In this document: piece after piece, positions 9,245 to 17,295 of the stretch
Layout of the letters: the number at the start of each line of letters is the position of its first letter
How positions within the stretch are numbered: the first letter of the stretch is position 1
DNA from: Lachnospiraceae bacterium
GTDB taxonomy: Bacteria > Bacillota > Clostridia > Lachnospirales > Lachnospiraceae
NCBI GenBank assembly: GCA_910575555.1
Contig: CAJTFX010000020.1
Span: 1-64,000, forward strand
DNA length: 64,000 bases
Reading direction: 5' to 3'
Notes under the pieces: generated by a model
What the model was told of the DNA's origin: nothing
Databases searched by the model: none
What the model saw: only the letters and a program-made list of their open reading frames with translations
Translations under genes and position numbers: made by a program

Positions 9245-9320
9245 GGATGTCCCCTGAGTAAGTTACGCCCACTTGTTTTGTGTGGGCGGGATTGTGGCTG
9301 ACACAATCCGATGCTCGCTA
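9245..9320. other. Candidate transfer origin (oriT) of IME1
   Basis: Just upstream of mobC lie two inverted repeats: CGCCCAC / GTGGGCG (about 9267-9289) and GATTGTG / CACAATC (about 9289-9308). A GATTGTGGCT-ACACAATCC core is conserved at the same place in IME2, while the outer hairpin changes sequence but keeps its pairing. Position next to mobC and compensated pairing suggest oriT; no nick site is identified. Confidence 0.45.
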
Positions 9321-9772
9321 TCTCTGTGGACAACGCCGCAGAGCATTTTTCCTGTGCAGCAGTATTCTTCCATACCTGCCTTACCCGCCGAAAAGAAAAT
9401 CCTATGTCCTTTCCACCTCCGTTCTGGATTCGATTTTTCTTGACTTTTGGATAAATGAAAAAGCCGCCACACCGCACCACGAATGACAGGAGTGTTTTCT
9501 CCTGCTCAGATTCGCAATGCTATGTAACGGCTTTGGGATTCAAAACCTTGCTGCCATACGCCAGCCGAAAAGGACGACTTACGTTCGGCGGCAGTCAGCC
9601 TTATCCATTGGCTGACATTTCATTCTTCCATCTATGTGCTATTTCATTTTCAATCTTCCAATTCCCTCATGGGTATTTCAGAATACCATAGCGGCTGTAC
9701 CCATGTCAATACTTTGGGCAAACTTTTTAGTATTCCCTGTGGACGGGAATTTTATTCATATAATTTTAAATT
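9321..9772. other. Conserved non-coding stretch of the IME backbone
   Basis: About 450 bases without a convincing gene, yet closely conserved in IME2 (about 41000-41460). It contains GACAGGAG/CTCCTG-type hairpins and shared blocks. Short open frames are present but lack ribosome sites. It could hold a small RNA or recombination/transfer signals. Confidence 0.4.
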
Positions 9773-9799
9773 GGGTGGGGAAATTTTATCCCCCACCCA
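9773..9799 (-). terminator. Hairpin after the sigma-like gene of IME1
   Basis: GGGTGGGG and CCCCACCC flank an AT-rich loop downstream of the minus-strand gene ending at 9833. IME2 has an equivalent at 41451-41475. Confidence 0.6.
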
Positions 9800-9832
9800 A
9801 TAGCCCGCCAGAAAGCTGCCTTTATTAGCTGG

Positions 9833-10258
9833 TTATAAAATCTTCCGCAGCTTTTTCCGCAGATGGTCTAGCCTTGCATAGATAGCACCCGTTGTCAATC
9901 CCACAAGCGGGGCGATTTCCTTTGTGGAATAGCCCTGCATTTTCAGCAGGATGATTTGCAGGGTACGCCTGTCCACCGTAAGCAATGCCCGATACAGAGT
10001 TTCGTCCTCAATCTCGTCCAGTAAATCAGCAACCGTCTTTAGCTCGGTATTCTGTTCCCTGTCTGCCATCCCCTCAAGGTATTCACCGAAGTCGCTTGTC
10101 CAATGGTAAAACCGCCTGTTGGAATTGAAGTCTGCCCTGTCGTCTGTGCGGATTTGTTCAATGGTGGTTTCATCAACTCCGTGTTCCCTCAATATTTTTT
10201 CCTCGGTTTCTTTCCAGATAAGCCATTTCCTGTTCTCCCGTCCGTTGTTGTATGCCAT
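9833..10258 (-). CDS. Small sigma-70-like regulator of the IME backbone
   Basis: A 141-residue protein starting at the ATG at 10258, preceded by GGAGG at good spacing. The C-terminal half resembles a sigma region 4 helix-turn-helix (LQIILLKMQGYSTKEIAPLVGL then GAIYARLDHLRKKL). The N-terminal half does not look like a normal sigma region 2. Such small proteins are common in clostridial mobilizable elements and probably regulate the element's own genes. It is nearly identical to the IME2 copy at 41509. Confidence 0.7.
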   Translation of the reverse strand: MAYNNGRENRKWLIWKETEEKILREHGVDETTIEQIRTDDRADFNSNRRFYHWTSDFGEYLEGMADREQNTELKTVADLLDEIEDETLYRALLTVDRRTLQIILLKMQGYSTKEIAPLVGLTTGAIYARLDHLRKKLRKIL

Positions 10259-10560
10259 TCTTTTTTCCTCCAATCTGAATTTTTGAAATGTAATAATCCA
10301 GATTGGATAGGCGGCGAACGGCAGCCAACAGCGGAAACAGCCCTTCGGCACATTCCGATAAAAAACGACAAAAGAAAAACCGCAAAGGTTCCGTGACCTT
10401 TACGGTTTAGAGAGATTTTAGTTCCAATATGTAGAAATATGACTTCTACTTGCAGGGTACAAAGCCCCCATGTACTGACGAGGAGTTTTTTAACAGGCTG
10501 TCCGCCCATCCCCGATATGATATATGTAAATAGAATTTGCTATTTGCAGGCAATAAAAAT

Positions 10561-10649
10561 CCCTCCAAACTTCAAAAAGCGAAGTCGGAGGGTGGTCAGG
10601 GTATGACGAAATAGCCCACCCGAACATCGTTTTTTTTATTTGGTGGGCT
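10561..10649. terminator. Two hairpins between the IME1 backbone and its cargo
   Basis: CCCTCC...GGAGGG (10561-10592) and AGCCCACC...GGTGGGCT (10613-10649) with a T8 run in its loop. IME2 has the same second structure at 42327-42362. The rest of 10420-10850 shows nothing else I can name. Confidence 0.5.
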
Positions 10650-10764
10650 TGTCCTACCTATGATTATAGAAAGAACAAATATGTAAAAAATATCATTACA
10701 TAAATAGATAATATATCTATAAATTTTGGCAAGCACTAAAATAAATGAATTTCTTTAATAAACC

Positions 10765-10792
10765 AATACCCCGCTGTAAACAGCGGGGTATT
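10765..10792 (-). terminator. Strong hairpin ending the BlaI/M56 cargo operon
   Basis: AATACCCCGCTGT pairs with ACAGCGGGGTATT downstream (minus strand) of the secreted protein gene that ends at 10851. A T/A-rich tract follows on that strand. Confidence 0.65.
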
Positions 10793-10850
10793 AACTCTCG
10801 TGATGATCGCCAAATATCCACGCAGACACATTTGCTTGAGCCGTTTCTTT

Positions 10851-11540
10851 CTATTTAGCTTTTATAATAATGGTTTTTACTGGCTTGGAATTATAAGTGA
10901 GAGTAAAATTAAAATTCCTGCCGATAGAGAGCAGTACAGAACCATTTTTTTTCTTTTTCCCTATATCATGTATATCTAAATTTTTGCCGATAATTTGGAA
11001 TGCAAAGTCTTTTGGCACTTTTTTAAAATATACATAATCTCTATTTGAAGATTTGATAATGTACCATTTATTCTTAGTGCATCTTTTTTTAATAACTTTC
11101 TTAATTCCGACAGGGACATCTTTAAACTGGCAACGCTCAATGTCAGTATACTCTTTTTTCTTGTGAGGTTTCGTATTCTCAGTGGGATGTTTTGGAACAA
11201 AACCAAGCATATCTTTCAATATTTTATTCGCTTTCTTTTTTGGTATCCGTATCAGCCTGCTAATATTTCCAGCTTTATTTCTCAACAGACGTATATCAAT
11301 TGTGCCATCAATATCCACGAAGCTGTATTCAAAAGAACGGTCAGCCCTTTCATCAAAAAAAATACGGATACGCTTATTTTTATAAAAGAACGCATCATCT
11401 TTCTTTATAATACCTAATTGGGCATATTCAGAAACATGCTTACTAGATGGCGTACCCTTTGCAGATGCAGCTATTGGCATAGAAACCATGAATATAAAAA
11501 TAAATATTGTAACTATTGAAAAAATTGTTTTTCTTTTCAT
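10851..11540 (-). CDS. Secreted paralogue of the M56 sensor ectodomain
   Basis: A 229-residue protein with a clear signal peptide (MKRKTIFSIVTIFIFIFMVSM, cleavage after ASA). The mature part aligns with the C-terminal extracellular region of the neighbouring M56 protein: IRIFFDERADRSFEYSF/DGTIDIRLLRNK here versus IRIFMDLRENKSFETFSF/GTVDIRLIRSK there. It is the last gene of the blaI-type operon (60 bp after the sensor). I infer that it competes with, or reports on, the ligand seen by the sensor. The function is not known. Confidence 0.6.
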   Translation of the reverse strand: MKRKTIFSIVTIFIFIFMVSMPIAASAKGTPSSKHVSEYAQLGIIKKDDAFFYKNKRIRIFFDERADRSFEYSFVDIDGTIDIRLLRNKAGNISRLIRIPKKKANKILKDMLGFVPKHPTENTKPHKKKEYTDIERCQFKDVPVGIKKVIKKRCTKNKWYIIKSSNRDYVYFKKVPKDFAFQIIGKNLDIHDIGKKKKNGSVLLSIGRNFNFTLTYNSKPVKTIIIKAK

Positions 11541-11600
11541 TTGAAATTATCCTCCTTTATCCGCTCTTTATGGCATACCAGTTTCAATACCATGCTTCCA

Positions 11601-13208
11601 TCATAAAGCTATTTCTGTATATGCAACTTGCGAATGGTTGTATAAAATTTTCAGTGAAATATTCCGTTCAATTTCAAGCAATACATAATTTTCAGTTGAA
11701 GTACCCATATCATATATTTGTAAAGTCCCGCTATGGCTGTCAGCATAAATCTCTGGTTGGAAAGCATAATTGGCAGTCAAACCATTAAAATAAACATATT
11801 GATATTCCTTGTCATTAATCACATACCATTTTTCATCATCACAAGAATTTATGGCATCTATAACCTTATTCGGAAGTTCTTCTTTTGCTAATCTGGTTAT
11901 CACACCCGTATGCTGTTCTTCCGTCTGCCCATCCAACTCGCTATCTTCAAAATCACTAAGGATTTCATCTGCTTCTTCTTTTGTGAGATACTCAATTTTT
12001 TTAATAGAATTATTTTTTGACCGTATTAACCGTATATCAACGGTTCCTTCCTTATCAAAACTGAAAGTTTCAAAAGATTTGTTTTCCCTTAAATCCATGA
12101 ATATGCGGATGCGCACGCCTTGGTAATAATAAGCTCCATTGATAACTGTAATTCCATGATGTAAATACTCACCATCTTCGATTTCAGTTTTTTCCAAATA
12201 ATTTTTTTTGTCTTCCGTAATGTGGGCTTTAGACATTGTACCAGCATCAGTACCTGCCACTTTAAAATCATTTTGTGCAAATACTGTAATCGCGCCTGCT
12301 AATAAAACCACTGTGCAGCCTATGCTTAAACAAGTTGCTTTTTTAAACGTCATGATTGCCACAATCCTTTCTTGTATGGCGTTCTTTCCAAATCCATTTG
12401 AGATAAACGACCAATGATACTGCTTTTCCGCCAAATCTACAAGCGTCGTAACATATTCCTTTTTTGCTGTTTCTCCCAAAAGAGCAACCACTTTTTCATC
12501 ACATGATAATTCAATATCACGGTTGAGAAGCCGATACATTATCCAAACGAAAGGATTGAACCAGTGTATGCTCACCACTATAAGGATAATTATTTTCCAA
12601 AGATTATCCAACCGTTTTATATGTATCATTTCATGCGTAAGGACATATTTTATTTTCGTGTTGTCCGAAAGTTTAAAAATTTTCGGGAATATAATTTTAG
12701 GTGACAAAACGCCATACGTTAAAGGTGTTGAGATTCTGTCCGATACCAATAACTTTACACGTTTAGGAATCGTTGTCACTGACCTGAAATAATCATCGCT
12801 TTCTTTTGAAATAGGTAATGCTGTCCGTATTTTTTGATATTCTCTCCAATATAATACCCCGAAAATCACAAGCATGACTGCCATACCTGCTGCCCAAACA
12901 ATCGTCATCCATGCGACGTTGTTTAAAGATAATGCTACTGTTGTATCAGTAATTGGTTCTTTTAATGTTTCTGTTATAAGCGGACTGTTGGCAGTATTAT
13001 AGTGACTGATGCCACTATCTGCTAATTTTGTTATAGGTGAAGCAAGTCCATAATGTATCGGTAAGTCAAAGGGTATCAGCAATCTTAGTATTGCAATATT
13101 CCACAACAGCACAAAAAATTTTTTCGGCAGCCTGTTTAAAGCAACAAAGCGCAAAGTAACAATCAAGATAATCAATATACTGCTTGAGATGCTTATTTTA
13201 AGCAACAT
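11601..13208 (-). CDS. M56 (BlaR1/MecR1-type) membrane metalloprotease sensor
   Basis: The 535-residue protein has membrane segments at the N-terminus (about residues 1-55 and 95-120) and the M56 zinc motif HEMIH followed by a further Glu (ELSCDE), then another membrane segment near residues 250-270 and a C-terminal extracellular region. There is no penicillin-binding sensor domain; the ectodomain is instead homologous to the secreted protein at 10851. In BlaR1-type systems ligand binding activates the protease, which leads to cleavage of the BlaI-type repressor. The start at 13208 follows GAGG at 8 bp; it is 10 bp after the repressor gene. Confidence 0.8.
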   Translation of the reverse strand: MLLKISISSSILIILIVTLRFVALNRLPKKFFVLLWNIAILRLLIPFDLPIHYGLASPITKLADSGISHYNTANSPLITETLKEPITDTTVALSLNNVAWMTIVWAAGMAVMLVIFGVLYWREYQKIRTALPISKESDDYFRSVTTIPKRVKLLVSDRISTPLTYGVLSPKIIFPKIFKLSDNTKIKYVLTHEMIHIKRLDNLWKIIILIVVSIHWFNPFVWIMYRLLNRDIELSCDEKVVALLGETAKKEYVTTLVDLAEKQYHWSFISNGFGKNAIQERIVAIMTFKKATCLSIGCTVVLLAGAITVFAQNDFKVAGTDAGTMSKAHITEDKKNYLEKTEIEDGEYLHHGITVINGAYYYQGVRIRIFMDLRENKSFETFSFDKEGTVDIRLIRSKNNSIKKIEYLTKEEADEILSDFEDSELDGQTEEQHTGVITRLAKEELPNKVIDAINSCDDEKWYVINDKEYQYVYFNGLTANYAFQPEIYADSHSGTLQIYDMGTSTENYVLLEIERNISLKILYNHSQVAYTEIAL

Positions 13209-13218
13209 ACTTTTCACC

Positions 13219-13578
13219 TCATTTCATCTGGTTTATCAAATTCTTTAATTGCTGCAGTTCATCATGTGTCAATGTTTTTTCAGACAACAAAGCGGCAAAA
13301 AATTCTTTCTTAGAACCGTCAAATATCCTTTCAATCAATTCCGCTGTTTCATATGCCTGTACGTCTTCTTTGGAAATCATTGCCTTGCAGATAAATTTAG
13401 GTTCAATTCTTTCGATTGCGCCTTTCTCTATACATTTTTTTATCACCGTGTAAGTTGTATTCCTATTCCAGCCAATTTCCTCTTTCAGTATTTTTGAAAT
13501 CTGTCCTGCTGTAATGTTTCCCTCTTTCCATAATACTTCCATCACTTTTAATTCTGAATCAAATAACTTCATCCTCAT
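13219..13578 (-). CDS. BlaI/MecI-family transcriptional repressor
   Basis: A protein of about 119 residues with the winged-helix pattern of BlaI/MecI (LKVMEVLWKEGNITAGQISKIL ... NRNTTYTVIKKCIEKGAI split at residues about 10-55) and a C-terminal dimer helix. GGGAGG precedes the ATG at 13578. It is the first gene of the operon with the M56 sensor and the secreted paralogue. Three matching palindromes lie immediately upstream, supporting self-repression relieved by the M56 protease. Confidence 0.85.
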   Translation of the reverse strand: MRMKLFDSELKVMEVLWKEGNITAGQISKILKEEIGWNRNTTYTVIKKCIEKGAIERIEPKFICKAMISKEDVQAYETAELIERIFDGSKKEFFAALLSEKTLTHDELQQLKNLINQMK

Positions 13579-13596
13579 TCCGCACCTCCCAAAATG

Positions 13597-13663
13597 ACTA
13601 TTGCAATAGTTCTTTTTGAACATACTATCACAATAGTCATGTGGTGTCAACTATTCAAATAGT
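13597..13663 (-). promoter_or_regulatory. Triple operator of the BlaI-type repressor
   Basis: Three 14-bp dyads, ACTATTGCAATAGT (13597-13610), ACTATCACAATAGT (13624-13637) and ACTATTCAAATAGT (13650-13663), start 27 and 26 bp apart just upstream of the repressor gene. BlaI-type dimers bind such palindromes. Confidence 0.8.
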
Positions 13664-13817
13664 CATTTTGTTATATTATGAGCAACTATGATATTTCAAA
13701 AAATCAAAAACCTATTCTGGTGTTTTTTATCTAACCTTTTTCAAAGTAATTGCCTTATGTAAGGCAAAGGAACAGACAGGGGATTAAGTCCCTCTGGTTT
13801 CCTTTTGCCCTGCCCTG

Positions 13818-14156
13818 CTAATAGTTTGGCACTCCGTAGCCGTATATTGAGCCGCTCCCGACTGGATAGCTCTGCTGTTTGCAGGCATCGCCAGAGTTGC
13901 CCTCCACGGTGTAGACCGTCCCATTCTCGCATTTTTCCACGATTCCCACATGGTCGATTGAGCCGTCACTCCCCCAATCAAAGAAAATGAGGTCGCCTGC
14001 CTGCGGCTCATAGTTCTTGCCTTGCCATTGCCCTTTGCCCTTAAACCAGTTCACGCCGTCTGAGCAGAGGGAGAATTTCGGTATGATGCCGCTTTCCAGA
14101 TAGCCGCACTGATCGGCACACCACGATGCGAAGCAGTCAGAGAAGATGTCCTATAC
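13818..14156 (-). pseudogene. C-terminal fragment of a CHAP-domain cell-wall hydrolase
   Basis: The minus-strand frame reads ...FASWCADQCGY...AGDLIFFDWGSDGSIDHVGIV...YTVEGNSG..., which holds the conserved Cys and His neighbourhood of CHAP amidases from conjugative elements (the lysozyme-type protein of the transfer machine). The 5' part is missing: the frame runs without a start into the tnpX remnant at 14157. It is a scrap of another conjugative element captured in the IME1 cargo and is probably not expressed. Confidence 0.75.
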
Positions 14157-14723
14157 CAGTTGGTATTAAAACAGCTTCAGCATTTCCTGTCCTATTTACA
14201 GCAGTTTGAAAGGGTATTTATCCGACAGCAGATTGACACTACCCTTGCGGAACGCCGATACGAGTTATACGCAAAGCAGAAACAGATTGAAAAAGACGAA
14301 AAGCGCATGGAAGAACTTGACCGCCTGTTCCGCAAAATCTATGAAGATAATGTCAACGGAAAGCTGAATGACGAACGCTTTTACAAGCTGTCAGATGGTT
14401 ATGAAGCTGAGCAGGAACAGCTAAAACACAAAATCGAAACCTTGAAATCCGAAGTCAGCGAAGCCGACACAGAAGCAACCAATGTTTCCAAGCTAATTGC
14501 CGTCACCAAAAAATATACTCGTATTGACGAGCTAACGCCCGAAATCTTAAATACCTTTGTGGATAAAATCGTAGTCCATGAATGCGAGAAAAAAGACGGG
14601 AAACGGACACAGGATATTGACATCTACTATTCCTATGTCGGGATTGTTGATATTCCAACGGATGAAGAAATGCGGGAAATAGAACGTGAATACGGAAAAC
14701 GTACCAAACGTCAAACCGCCTAA
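14157..14723 (+). pseudogene. C-terminal remnant of a third tnpX recombinase
   Basis: About 188 codons match the last third of the intact TnpX proteins (coiled coil and DUF4368-like region) but lie on the opposite strand to the intact copy in the same element. The catalytic resolvase domain is absent. It is followed by the tnpX terminator hairpin (14734-14759) and a terminal repeat (14779-14789). It marks an earlier, inverted insertion of a sister element, now deleted. Confidence 0.85.
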
Positions 14724-14778
14724 ATATAGGCGTGGCAGGAGAAAGTCTATGCTCCTGCCCATACATATCTATTTTTAT

Positions 14779-14789
14779 CCTTATCTGGT
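14779..14789 (-). repeat. Terminal repeat of the third, deleted element
   Basis: CCTTATCTGGT preceded by ATACATATCTATTTTTAT is the inverse of the IME1 and IME2 left ends. This end therefore belongs to the remnant recombinase copy. Confidence 0.7.
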
Positions 14790-14911
14790 ATCAATCAACT
14801 GTCATATATCCATTTGGGATTGCCCTGTATTTTGCCATAGTCCTTTACCTCCTGAAACATATTATAAATCATTACGCAACGTAACAAGCAAGACTTTTTC
14901 GGAAAATTTTT

Positions 14912-14934
14912 AGGCGGCAATTTTCTGCCGCCTT
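14912..14934 (-). terminator. Terminator after tnpV of IME1
   Basis: GGCGGCA and TGCCGCC form a tight stem just beyond the minus-strand tnpV stop. Confidence 0.6.
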
Positions 14935-14941
14935 TCTGTAC

Positions 14942-15316
14942 TTATGCAAAAACAATTTCCTCGTTCACAATCTGTCTCGCACATGCCCTTATGTTATTTA
15001 AGTGTTGTACCCATTCTAAGGCATTTTCTTCCTTTAGGCGTTCCGTTATGCCCTGCGCTTGTTTCATGCCCTCTATGAGCCTTTCAAAGCGTTCCTGTGC
15101 CTGCCTATCGATGTCGGCAAGGTATGTATTCAGCTTGCCGTTTGTGAGAAGATTGGTGTATGTAACCTTGCGATACTGCTTCAGATAGTCCAGATGCCGC
15201 TGTCCCCATGTGCCTATCGGCTGTTCTTCTTCGGCGAGTACAGTCAAGCATGGTATTAAGTAATCTCCTTGCCGCTCATATTTGCCGCCCAGTTTCTCAA
15301 ATAATATATTTGCCAT
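14942..15316 (-). CDS. tnpV: TnpV-family transposon protein
   Basis: A 124-residue protein with the TnpV pattern: PIGTWGQRHLDYLKQYR, LLTNGKLNTYLADIDRQA and ALEWVQHLNNIRACA. TnpV is found in Tn4451-type elements; its role is unclear. The gene lies at the right end of IME1, 95 bp from the boundary. The IME2 homologue at 47270 is frameshifted. Confidence 0.85.
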   Translation of the reverse strand: MANILFEKLGGKYERQGDYLIPCLTVLAEEEQPIGTWGQRHLDYLKQYRKVTYTNLLTNGKLNTYLADIDRQAQERFERLIEGMKQAQGITERLKEENALEWVQHLNNIRACARQIVNEEIVFA

Positions 15317-15391
15317 TTTCTATTTTCTCCAGATAAGATATTCACTCCACGTTGTTATGTCTACTGTCTTAAACAAAATTTTGAGTTTTCT

Positions 15392-15404
15392 CCTTATCTG
15401 GTTT
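15392..15404 (+). repeat. IME1 right terminal inverted repeat
   Basis: CCTTATCTGGTTT, near-inverse of the left end at 5340-5352. IME2 has the same right end at 47701-47713. Confidence 0.75.
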
Positions 15405-15411
15405 CATTCAT

Positions 15412-15554
15412 GGATTGTATCGCAGAAAAAGCAGGAAAGCGGATTTTTGTGCCGTTTTATATCAGACCAAGAAATAACATATGGGAAACGTGTGGAAGAA
15501 ACCTTGGAAGATGCATACATTTATCTAAACGGGAGGGAGCAGGACAGTCAATGA
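15412..15554 (+). pseudogene. ABC transporter ATPase, 3' part after IME1
   Basis: Read in the frame continued from base 5334, the sequence encodes WIVSQKKQESG... and ends in VEETLEDAYIYLNGRE, the usual LED-containing end of ABC-2 ATPases. It has no start codon of its own. The stop overlaps the ATG of the following permease (15551) by an ATGA, as in an intact operon. Confidence 0.85.
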
Positions 15555-16174
15555 GGTGGGTTTATTATAATATTCAAGAAATTGGAATCATGAGATATTT
15601 CCCGCTTATGGTTTTATGTATCATGTCGCTGTTGTGCAGAAACAGTCCAGCAGAGGCAATAGTAATTTTAAAATCATTTGAATTGTTTCTTCCGCCATTT
15701 GTGATTTTTTGGATTATTCCATTATTTTTCAACTATGTGAACGCAGGTACAAGAGAGGTATATCTTTCCTATCCATGCTCTCGAAAAAAGCAAGGAATAC
15801 TTCGGGTTATAATTTTTATGCTGTTGTTTGATGTTTTTTTGACAGCAGCTTTCGTCGTGGCAGTTAGTTCGTGGAAAGAATATAGCCTGTATCTTCTGAT
15901 TTTGTGTGTGCAGTCATTTTTTTATGCCAGTCTAGGGTTTTTAATGATTATCACGACTAAAAACATTGTGATTAGTATCGGAATCATATTGGCATATGTG
16001 GGATTGCAGGTATTGGATACAAGTCATATTTTTTATATAATAAGTCTGAGCTTTTCTGGCGTTTATAATGGAAAATTAGAGAATATCATATTAAGAATGA
16101 TTATTTTATTTACCATATCGACGTTCCTTCTTATTCGTGCACAACGGAGATTTGAGCGTTTAGAGGTTGTCTGA
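15551..16174 (+). CDS. ABC-2-type membrane permease
   Basis: A 207-residue protein with about six hydrophobic segments (for example MRYFPLMVLCIMSLL and VIIFMLLFDVFLTAAFVV) and a final Arg-rich tail. The start at 15551 overlaps the ATPase stop; the longer frame from 15410 begins in the mobile element. It completes the transporter of 2581-5334. In the inserted state it has lost its native promoter and would depend on readthrough from IME1. Confidence 0.65.
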   Translation: MRWVYYNIQEIGIMRYFPLMVLCIMSLLCRNSPAEAIVILKSFELFLPPFVIFWIIPLFFNYVNAGTREVYLSYPCSRKKQGILRVIIFMLLFDVFLTAAFVVAVSSWKEYSLYLLILCVQSFFYASLGFLMIITTKNIVISIGIILAYVGLQVLDTSHIFYIISLSFSGVYNGKLENIILRMIILFTISTFLLIRAQRRFERLEVV

Positions 16175-16226
16175 TAAAGTAAATTTGAATATTTTGGCTG
16201 TTGGTAAGAAGTGTAAAGAGAGAAAA

Positions 16227-16268
16227 CCCTCTTTGACTGGATAAGAATTCAGTTCAAGAGGGTTTTTA
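16227..16268 (+). terminator. Terminator after the ABC transporter operon
   Basis: CCCTCTTTGACTG pairs with CAGTTCAAGAGGG and is followed by TTTTTAT. It resembles in sequence the other terminators of the island. Confidence 0.85.
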
Positions 16269-16334
16269 TATTCAAGGTAAGTATTAGCGAATGAAGATAC
16301 AATAGTTTCAATTATTGTTTTCTGTCAATATTGA

Positions 16335-16412
16335 CTTTACACTAAGGAATATTGCCGAAGGCATACGCTCAATTATTCTTCAGAGCAGGATCGTAGCATT
16401 GAAGCGGAGTTT
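16335..16412 (-). pseudogene. Relic of an alpha-CTD-like repeat gene
   Basis: The segment matches 23063-23140, the 3' end of the gene at 23020-23805, at most positions (shared AATATTGCCGAAGGCATAC and TTCTTCAGAGCAGG) in the same orientation. Nothing else of the gene remains. Confidence 0.7.
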
Positions 16413-16459
16413 TATGAGTTCAAGAAGAAGCTAATAAAATGAGTAAGGATAAAGTATAA

Positions 16460-16493
16460 AGAATATGCCAGTAAAAAGCGGAAAGAGCCGATA
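16460..16493 (+). pseudogene. Duplicated tail of the DUF6674-like gene
   Basis: The bases encode MPVKSGKSR and a stop, matching the end of the gene at 943-1836 (VPVKSGKSR). The duplication continues through the terminator and promoter, so a whole module was copied. Confidence 0.75.
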
Positions 16494-16498
16494 GATAA

Positions 16499-16547
16499 AA
16501 AGTCCTCTTGAATTGAACTAAGGTTTAATTCAAGGGGATTTTTATTT
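16499..16547 (+). terminator. Repeat copy 2 of the module terminator
   Basis: Same stem as at 1844-1888 (TCCTCTTGAATTGAAC / TTTAATTCAAGGGGA plus T-rich tail). It no longer follows an intact gene. Confidence 0.75.
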
Positions 16548-16557
16548 TGATGGTCGT

Positions 16558-16619
16558 TTTCTGCAAAAAAAGGACACTTTCTGCAAAGGATATTGTTACC
16601 CAGATTGCAATTTGATAAT
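16558..16619 (+). promoter_or_regulatory. Predicted LytTR/AgrA-1-controlled promoter (site B)
   Basis: TTTCTGCAA at 16558-16566 and 16578-16586, 20 bp apart; -10 GATAAT at 16614-16619 (28 bp after the second repeat). It drives the secreted protein at 16674. Confidence 0.75.
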
Positions 16620-16673
16620 ATGAAATACGGTTGTAACTACCATAAATATAAAATTATGAAAGGTGGTATTAAA

Positions 16674-17279
16674 ATGAAAAGATTTTTATCATTAGCAATG
16701 GGAGTGGTTTTATCAGCAGCAATGCTTTTAGGGAGTAGTGATTATGCCTTTGCAGCAGAAAACGATCCGGAAATGGCAGTAAATGCATCCGATTTGTCAG
16801 AAGGGGAACTAAAAACAATTATTGTAGACATGGAAGATGTGTTATCAGGAGATGCAGTGACACTTGCAACTTCGCCACAAGCGACAAAGACATTATCAAA
16901 GGATTATGCTACTTCTTCAGGACAGACTGGTGTAATTACCTCTATAGGTCAGATTGTAGATTTTAGTAGTGTTATTCCGGAAGGGGCAACAATACAAAGT
17001 ATTACGATTTATTGTCCAACAGGTACAAAAGTAACACAGTCAAAGTATACATCAATCAATAATTATTTGGTTACTGATTTAGACACGGGAGATACTACAA
17101 CTATTACGTTTCAGACAACAAATAATCCATCTTCCAAAAGCACTTCTACAGCATTAGCTGGAAAACCAGCAAATGTTAGATTTTTAGTACAAATTCAGGG
17201 AAAAATATTGCAGCAGTATACTGGCATGGATGGGTTTACTGTATTTGGTGGAAAAATGATTGTTACATACCGTGAATAA
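16674..17279 (+). CDS. Secreted protein of the predicted agr-1 regulon
   Basis: The start at 16674 follows AAAGGTGG. The 201-residue product has a signal peptide (MKRFLSLAMGVVLSAAMLLG, cleavage after AFA), an acidic segment, then a Ser/Thr-rich beta-type region ending in KMIVTYRE. The C-terminal region is reminiscent of that of the secreted protein at 58641. No catalytic motif is seen. The partner protein gene follows after 16 bp, so both are probably made together. Function is unknown. Confidence 0.7.
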   Translation: MKRFLSLAMGVVLSAAMLLGSSDYAFAAENDPEMAVNASDLSEGELKTIIVDMEDVLSGDAVTLATSPQATKTLSKDYATSSGQTGVITSIGQIVDFSSVIPEGATIQSITIYCPTGTKVTQSKYTSINNYLVTDLDTGDTTTITFQTTNNPSSKSTSTALAGKPANVRFLVQIQGKILQQYTGMDGFTVFGGKMIVTYRE

Positions 17280-17295
17280 GTTGCGAGGTGGACTC

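Larger units (their letters stand above)
5335..15411. mobile_element. IME1: Tn4451-like integrative mobilizable element (10.1 kb)
   Basis: The element is bounded by inverted ends AAACCAGATAGGG (5340-5352) and CCTTATCTGGTTT (15392-15404) and by an AT dinucleotide on each side (5333-5334 and 15410-15411). It encodes a large serine recombinase, TnpW, a relaxase, a MobC-like protein, a small sigma-like protein and TnpV, the same set and order as IME2 at 37012-47720. The cargo is a BlaI/M56 sensor pair plus a secreted paralogue, followed by scraps of another conjugative element and of a third tnpX copy. It sits in the middle of an ABC ATPase gene, whose frame is exactly restored by removal. Confidence 0.85.

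Noticed and set aside
9455-9828. Short open frames in the conserved IME stretch (also at 41130-41508)
   Set aside because: They lack ribosome sites and known motifs, and the two elements differ in frame; DNA or RNA conservation explains the similarity better.
15410-15550. Permease start at 15410 inside IME1
   Set aside because: The upstream codons are the out-of-frame reading of the ATPase end; the overlap ATGA at 15551 is the natural start.
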